NCBI GenBank assembly: GCA_024405155.1
Contig: JAKSPC010000023.1
Span: 1-34,231 of the forward strand
Direction of reading: 5' to 3'
Source of the DNA: Lachnospiraceae bacterium
Lineage (GTDB): Bacteria > Bacillota > Clostridia > Lachnospirales > Lachnospiraceae
DNA: 34,231 nucleotides
The notes under the pieces were generated by a model, which saw only the letters and a program-made list of their open reading frames with translations, did not search any database and was not told the origin of the DNA. Both the position numbers and the translations under genes were made by a program. Below are positions 31,580 to 34,231 of this stretch, one piece after another (the first letter of the stretch is position 1; each line of letters opens with the position of its first letter).

Positions 31580-32448
31580 CGGCCTTCCTCCGCTACGGTA
31601 AGAATCTCGTCAATATATTTCCCCTGTCCTCTGTATTTGATCCTTGCCAGTTTTACTTTATCTTCCCCCAGCCTGCTTTCGCTGCTTCTGACATCCGCAT
31701 AATATTTTCGCTCATTCTGTGCAATATACACACGTTCTACCGGCTGAACCTTCTTTACTGCCTTTTCTGTAAGGAAAACGTACTGCATGCCCAGATTGAT
31801 CGCAGACAGACAGTGCTCGCACTGTGCATCGGTTATTTCCCCCGCTATGAAGGAGTTTATGATCTGAAACATCCGGTTGTCCGCAATGGGAGCAATGATG
31901 TAATCCGCATTGCCCGCATCAGCAGCCAGTTTCTGCACGGTCGGATGATCACGGTAAGCATCCAGTGTGCCCCTGAAATAAGCGATTGTCATCATCCAGT
32001 CCCGGTCTACGTGATACTCTTTTGATTTCAGGCCGCTTACGTCAAAATCCAGATAGTAAACCGAAGATTTTTCAAACCCCGACACAAAAGACACAGCCTG
32101 TTCGTACGATTCCCCGGCATAGAATCCCTGGCCGAAATCGTTATTGTTCCTTCCGGCTTTTACACTCAGCTCACCTGTGATCTCACCTTTTGCCCCATGA
32201 AACAGAAGTTTATGTTCGGGAGATAAATCCTCTCTCCAAAGCATTTCCTTCAGTCGGTTGATCCGGATATTTTTTTCAAACGCAAAGGCGTATGTCTTTT
32301 CCATAACAGCAGCAGAGGGCTTGAAAAGTTCCTGCTCCTGCCTCGAAACAGTGACCAGTTCCACACCAACCTGCTCCGCCAACTCTGCCTGTGTCAGCGA
32401 CAGCAGCTCACGTATACACTTTAAATCTTCTGTAAAACGATACTCCAT
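31576..32448 (-). CDS. HTH-DUF3990 fusion: XRE domain plus ADP-ribosyltransferase-like domain
   Basis: A 290-residue protein. Residues about 8-65 form an XRE HTH (LKCIRELLSLTQAELAEQVG, VTVSRQEQELFKPS). Residues about 80-235 match DUF3990: LLFHGAKGEI, NNNDFGQGFYAGESYEQAV, ADYIIAPIADNRMFQIINSF and GMQYVFLTEKAV. The order gives an H-Y-Q triad (H84, Y110, Q222) like PARP/Tpt1-type ADP-ribosyltransferase folds; DUF3990 belongs to that group as I recall it. I chose the start at 32448 (GAGAGGCG upstream); the ATG at 32475 lies inside the operator. Fusion of repressor and enzyme in one chain, with a coupled partner gene, suggests an autoregulated toxin-antitoxin-like system. Confidence 0.82.
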   Translation of the reverse strand: MEYRFTEDLKCIRELLSLTQAELAEQVGVELVTVSRQEQELFKPSAAVMEKTYAFAFEKNIRINRLKEMLWREDLSPEHKLLFHGAKGEITGELSVKAGRNNNDFGQGFYAGESYEQAVSFVSGFEKSSVYYLDFDVSGLKSKEYHVDRDWMMTIAYFRGTLDAYRDHPTVQKLAADAGNADYIIAPIADNRMFQIINSFIAGEITDAQCEHCLSAINLGMQYVFLTEKAVKKVQPVERVYIAQNERKYYADVRSSESRLGEDKVKLARIKYRGQGKYIDEILTVAEEGR

Positions 32449-32459
32449 AACGCCTCTCG

Positions 32460-32515
32460 AACTTGTTTTAGTCATTTACTAAAACAAGTTTAATCAGGCG
32501 TGCCGTCTTTGTCAA
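32460..32515 (-). promoter_or_regulatory. Promoter with 31-bp perfect palindromic operator
   Basis: Leftward TTGACA (32515-32510), a 17-bp spacer and TAAACT (32492-32487). The -10 overlaps a palindrome at 32460-32490 with 13-bp perfect arms (AACTTGTTTTAGT / ACTAAAACAAGTT) and a 5-bp centre. Transcription would start inside the palindrome, which is ideal for repression by the XRE domain encoded next. Confidence 0.9.
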
Positions 32516-32566
32516 TACAGATACCGGCATATTTTTTACAGCCATATTCCCGGTACCTGATTTTTT

Positions 32567-32614
32567 GTTATCCCAATTATACTCGCATATTCTGAATGAT
32601 TCAGTTGGGATAAC
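32567..32614. repeat. Inverted repeat GTTATCCCAA/TTGGGATAAC with adjacent 13-bp palindrome
   Basis: GTTATCCCAA (32567-32576) and TTGGGATAAC (32605-32614) are a perfect 10-bp inverted repeat. CTGAATGATTCAG (32592-32604) is a perfect odd palindrome abutting the right arm. It lies between the divergent HTH-ART and BrnT promoters, with a T6 run on its left. No gene is present between 32516 and 32716. Confidence 0.75.
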
Positions 32615-32716
32615 GCATAGTGATAAAGACTGCTATCACCACCTCCCCTGCGGATGAAAAATGCAGTATGATACAGCAATCATAGAGCTGCTCCGACTCA
32701 GTAAATACAACCCCAC

Positions 32717-32754
32717 TTGACAAAAGCAGTCTTCATAATTATCATATAATTATG
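32717..32754 (+). promoter_or_regulatory. brnTA promoter with overlapping operator; leaderless start likely
   Basis: TTGACA (32717-32722), a 17-bp spacer and TATCAT (32740-32745). An inverted repeat CATAATTAT-CAT-ATAATTATG (32734-32754) covers the -10 and the BrnT ATG. The predicted transcription start falls at or within a few bases of the ATG at 32752, and no Shine-Dalgarno precedes it. Confidence 0.78.
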
Positions 32755-33033
32755 AAATTCGAGTGGAATACCGAAAAAGCAGAGATAAACAATAAAAAAC
32801 ACGGCGTATCGTTTGAAGAGGCTTCGAGCGTCTTCTATGATGACAACGCCCTGATGCGTGATGATCCGGATCATTCTGAAGAAGAGGATCGATTCATAAT
32901 TCTTGGACTTAGTGAAGCAGCAAACATTCTGGTGGTATGCCATTGTTACAGAATGAGCGACGAAATTATCAGAATCATCTCTGCGAGAAAAGCTACCCGG
33001 CAGGAAACAAATCAGTATAACGAAAGAGGGTGA
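32752..33033 (+). CDS. brnT: BrnT family toxin (RelE-like ribonuclease)
   Basis: A 93-residue protein with the BrnT signature: FEWNTEKAEINNKKHGVSFEEA, VFYDDNA, RFIILGLSEAANILVVCH and RIISARKATRQE. BrnT toxins are RelE-fold RNases that cleave RNA and stop growth; BrnA neutralises them and the complex represses the operon. The ATG at 32752 has no ribosome site and almost no predicted leader. The antitoxin gene follows after 4 bp. Confidence 0.94.
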   Translation: MKFEWNTEKAEINNKKHGVSFEEASSVFYDDNALMRDDPDHSEEEDRFIILGLSEAANILVVCHCYRMSDEIIRIISARKATRQETNQYNERG

Positions 33034-33037
33034 CAAA

Positions 33038-33250
33038 ATGAGAGAAGAATATGATTTTTCAAATGCAATAAAAAATCCATACGCACAGAAATTGAAAGCC
33101 GAGAAACAGCAGGTCACCATGAACATGAATACAAGTACGGTCACGTACTTTAAAAACATGTCTGCTCAGACCAATATTCCCTACCAGAATCTGATCAACC
33201 TTTATCTTGATGAATGCGTGAGGGAAGAAAAGAAATTAAAGTTTGTATAA
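33038..33250 (+). CDS. brnA: BrnA family antitoxin (RHH type)
   Basis: A 70-residue protein. An N-terminal toxin-binding segment (DFSNAIKNPYAQKLKAEK) precedes a ribbon-helix-helix (QVTMNMNTSTVTYFKNMS, IPYQNLINLYLDECV). It has a strong ribosome site (GAGGGTGA) overlapping the brnT stop region, in contrast to the unled toxin, which would favour antitoxin excess. It is inferred to bind the palindrome over the promoter. Confidence 0.92.
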   Translation: MREEYDFSNAIKNPYAQKLKAEKQQVTMNMNTSTVTYFKNMSAQTNIPYQNLINLYLDECVREEKKLKFV

Positions 33251-33271
33251 AACGAAACTCCTGATCAGAAA

Positions 33272-33299
33272 AGTCGTCTCATAACGGAGACGGCTTTTT
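33272..33299 (+). terminator. Intrinsic terminator of brnTA
   Basis: AGTCGTCTC-loop-GAGACGGCT (9 pairs with a G-U) followed by TTTTT, 22 bp after the brnA stop. Confidence 0.88.
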
Positions 33300-33314
33300 C
33301 ATCCTTGCAGATGT

Positions 33315-33476
33315 TTATCCTGAAAACTGTTCTGAGAGCTTTAAGAGCTCCATCGCTGCCGCTTCCAGCATCTGCTTGCACTTGGGGCACTGGATCTCGA
33401 TCTCACCTTGCTTCGTTCTAAGCAGCTTTTTTCCGCACACCGGACAATTTACTGTAAGTAACTCGTCTTTACCCAA
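33315..33476 (-). CDS. Small Com-like zinc-ribbon protein (TTG start)
   Basis: A 53-residue protein with CPVCG near the N-terminus and CPKC about 19 residues later, then a C-terminal helix (MLEAAAMELLKLSEQ). This is the layout of Mu Com-like or conjugative-element zinc ribbons. No ATG is usable. TTG at 33476 is preceded by GGAG at 9 bp spacing. It lies downstream of the LexA-like gene on the same strand. It may bind nucleic acid; the role is unknown. Confidence 0.65.
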   Translation of the reverse strand: MGKDELLTVNCPVCGKKLLRTKQGEIEIQCPKCKQMLEAAAMELLKLSEQFSG

Positions 33477-33590
33477 TTCTTTCAACTCCTTCTAACGGTT
33501 GTTTTGCTATGGCTCCCAGTTTCAATATTCTGTTCTGAAGGGCCCTGCTCCTTCGGGAAGCATAGGGCCTTTCCTGTCTCCGGTCCGGGT

Positions 33591-34220
33591 TTAATCCGTC
33601 AGTTTCTCCAGGTCTTTAATAACCCGTTTTGCAACGCCCTGTACGATCAGTTGCTTTACGCGGATCACTTTTCCGGGATACTCCTTCTCATTCATGTATT
33701 CGAGAAGGTAGCTTCCGGTTTCCGAATCATATCCGCCGTATCTCTTCAGCGTATTCTGTCCGAATTCATCCAGCGCACCGATAATGCTGCCCTTTTCCGC
33801 CTCCTCAGTCTTACGGATCACGACCAGATCACCGTCATCGATTCCGGCGTCGATCATGGATCTGCCCGAAGCCCTGAGAATATACAGCGTTCCTTTTCCG
33901 AAAATGGATTCCGGGAGACTTACATATTCCTCGACGTATTCCTCTTTCGCCGTGGGATCTCCGCATCTGACAGAACCTACAAGCGGGGCCGCCCTGTAGC
34001 CTGTCATGCATTTCGCACTCTCAGGAGCCGACTGGATTCCGTGTTCGTAATCAAGCATTCCGGTATCACTGAGTTCCACAAGATAACGCCTGGCTGTAGC
34101 TTCGGCCACACCGACACCTGCCGCAACCTGCCTTGTGGTTGGCGAATCGTGATATTCCCGGTAATATCCGTTTACAAACTTAAGTACTGCATCCAGCAGC
34201 TGAGGATCCTTCGATCTCAT
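33591..34220 (-). CDS. LexA-like S24 autoprotease-repressor
   Basis: A 209-residue protein. The N-terminal winged HTH resembles LexA (DAVLKFVNGYYREYHDSPTT, VAEATARRYLVELSDTGML). The C-terminal S24 domain has a Cys-Gly cleavage site (C86-G87 in GSVRCGDP), nucleophile S121 (GRSMIDAG) and general base K159 (NTLKR), spaced as in LexA. Most LexA proteins cleave Ala-Gly; Cys-Gly is UmuD-like and frequent in Firmicutes S24 repressors. The start follows GGTGAG at the window edge. It may be the SOS repressor or an element-specific repressor. Confidence 0.88.
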   Translation of the reverse strand: MRSKDPQLLDAVLKFVNGYYREYHDSPTTRQVAAGVGVAEATARRYLVELSDTGMLDYEHGIQSAPESAKCMTGYRAAPLVGSVRCGDPTAKEEYVEEYVSLPESIFGKGTLYILRASGRSMIDAGIDDGDLVVIRKTEEAEKGSIIGALDEFGQNTLKRYGGYDSETGSYLLEYMNEKEYPGKVIRVKQLIVQGVAKRVIKDLEKLTD

Positions 34221-34231
34221 GAAGTCTCACC

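Noticed and set aside
32449-32475. Upstream ATG of the HTH-ART gene
   Set aside because: It lies inside the 31-bp operator, at about the predicted transcription start, with no ribosome site. The ATG at 32448 has GAGAGGCG upstream.
33538-33580. Terminator after the LexA-like gene
   Set aside because: A hairpin (GGCCCT.TGCT / AGCA.GGGCC) exists but has bulges and no U-tract, so it is too weak to call.

Overview
The window looks like a chromosomal segment of a gut-type Clostridia (Lachnospiraceae-like) bacterium. Supporting signs are AGGAGG-type ribosome binding sites, TTGACA/TATAAT promoters, many Firmicutes families (LrgA/LrgB, a YerB-like DUF3048 lipoprotein, a YtrA-type GntR/ABC operon, YcxB-like and LexA-like proteins) and occasional TTG starts. 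The middle (about 4.5-28.4 kb) is compact and fairly GC-rich. Both flanks are looser, more AT-rich and carry mobile or selfish DNA. No rRNA, tRNA or CRISPR array was seen.

Region 1 (1-4.5 kb) is an accessory edge. It has the tail of an XRE regulator, a probable recombinase C-terminal remnant, an XRE regulator overlapping a damaged HD-domain gene, and an IS1634/IS4-type insertion sequence. Next to the IS lies a compact metal/oxyanion operon: an ArsR-type repressor and two half-size chromate-transporter proteins.

Region 2 (4.5-12.3 kb): a leftward operon (MFS transporter, DUF2804 protein) ends in a rearrangement scar, where the first ~36 codons of a D-aminoacylase-like amidohydrolase run out of frame into a U32-peptidase-like [Fe-S] protein. 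An M81/MlrC-like metallopeptidase is divergent. A striking array of five 39-bp palindromes at 63-64 bp spacing follows. Next come a GntR (YtrA-type) repressor with a visible operator and its ABC exporter.

Region 3 (12.3-23 kb) holds a MATE efflux pump with a zinc-ribbon membrane protein, a neutral-ceramidase-like hydrolase, a nitrilase-family amidase coupled to a DUF3048 lipoprotein, a deoxynucleotidase, LrgA/LrgB, a Na+/phosphate cotransporter with a PhoU tail, and a YcxB-like protein coupled to a GNAT acetyltransferase. Good intrinsic terminators separate most units.

Region 4 (23-28.4 kb) is a coherent amino-acid catabolic module: an SNF-family Na+ symporter, an unusually long tryptophanase-type beta-eliminating lyase, RidA (which removes the reactive enamine such lyases release) and a divergent YheO/DauR-type regulator. 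A MerR/GyrI-type regulator with a textbook 19-bp-spacer operator follows.

Region 5 (28.4-34.2 kb) is a repeat-rich defence/selfish island. It has two further short-repeat clusters, a Schlafen/AlbA-type protein whose start codon lies in a 17-bp perfect inverted repeat, an HTH-ADP-ribosyltransferase-like (DUF3990) gene with a co-transcribed partner under a 31-bp palindromic operator, a BrnT/BrnA toxin-antitoxin pair with a promoter suggesting a leaderless toxin mRNA, a small Com-like zinc ribbon and a LexA-like autoprotease. The HTH-ART pair and the palindrome arrays are the best candidates for something under-described.
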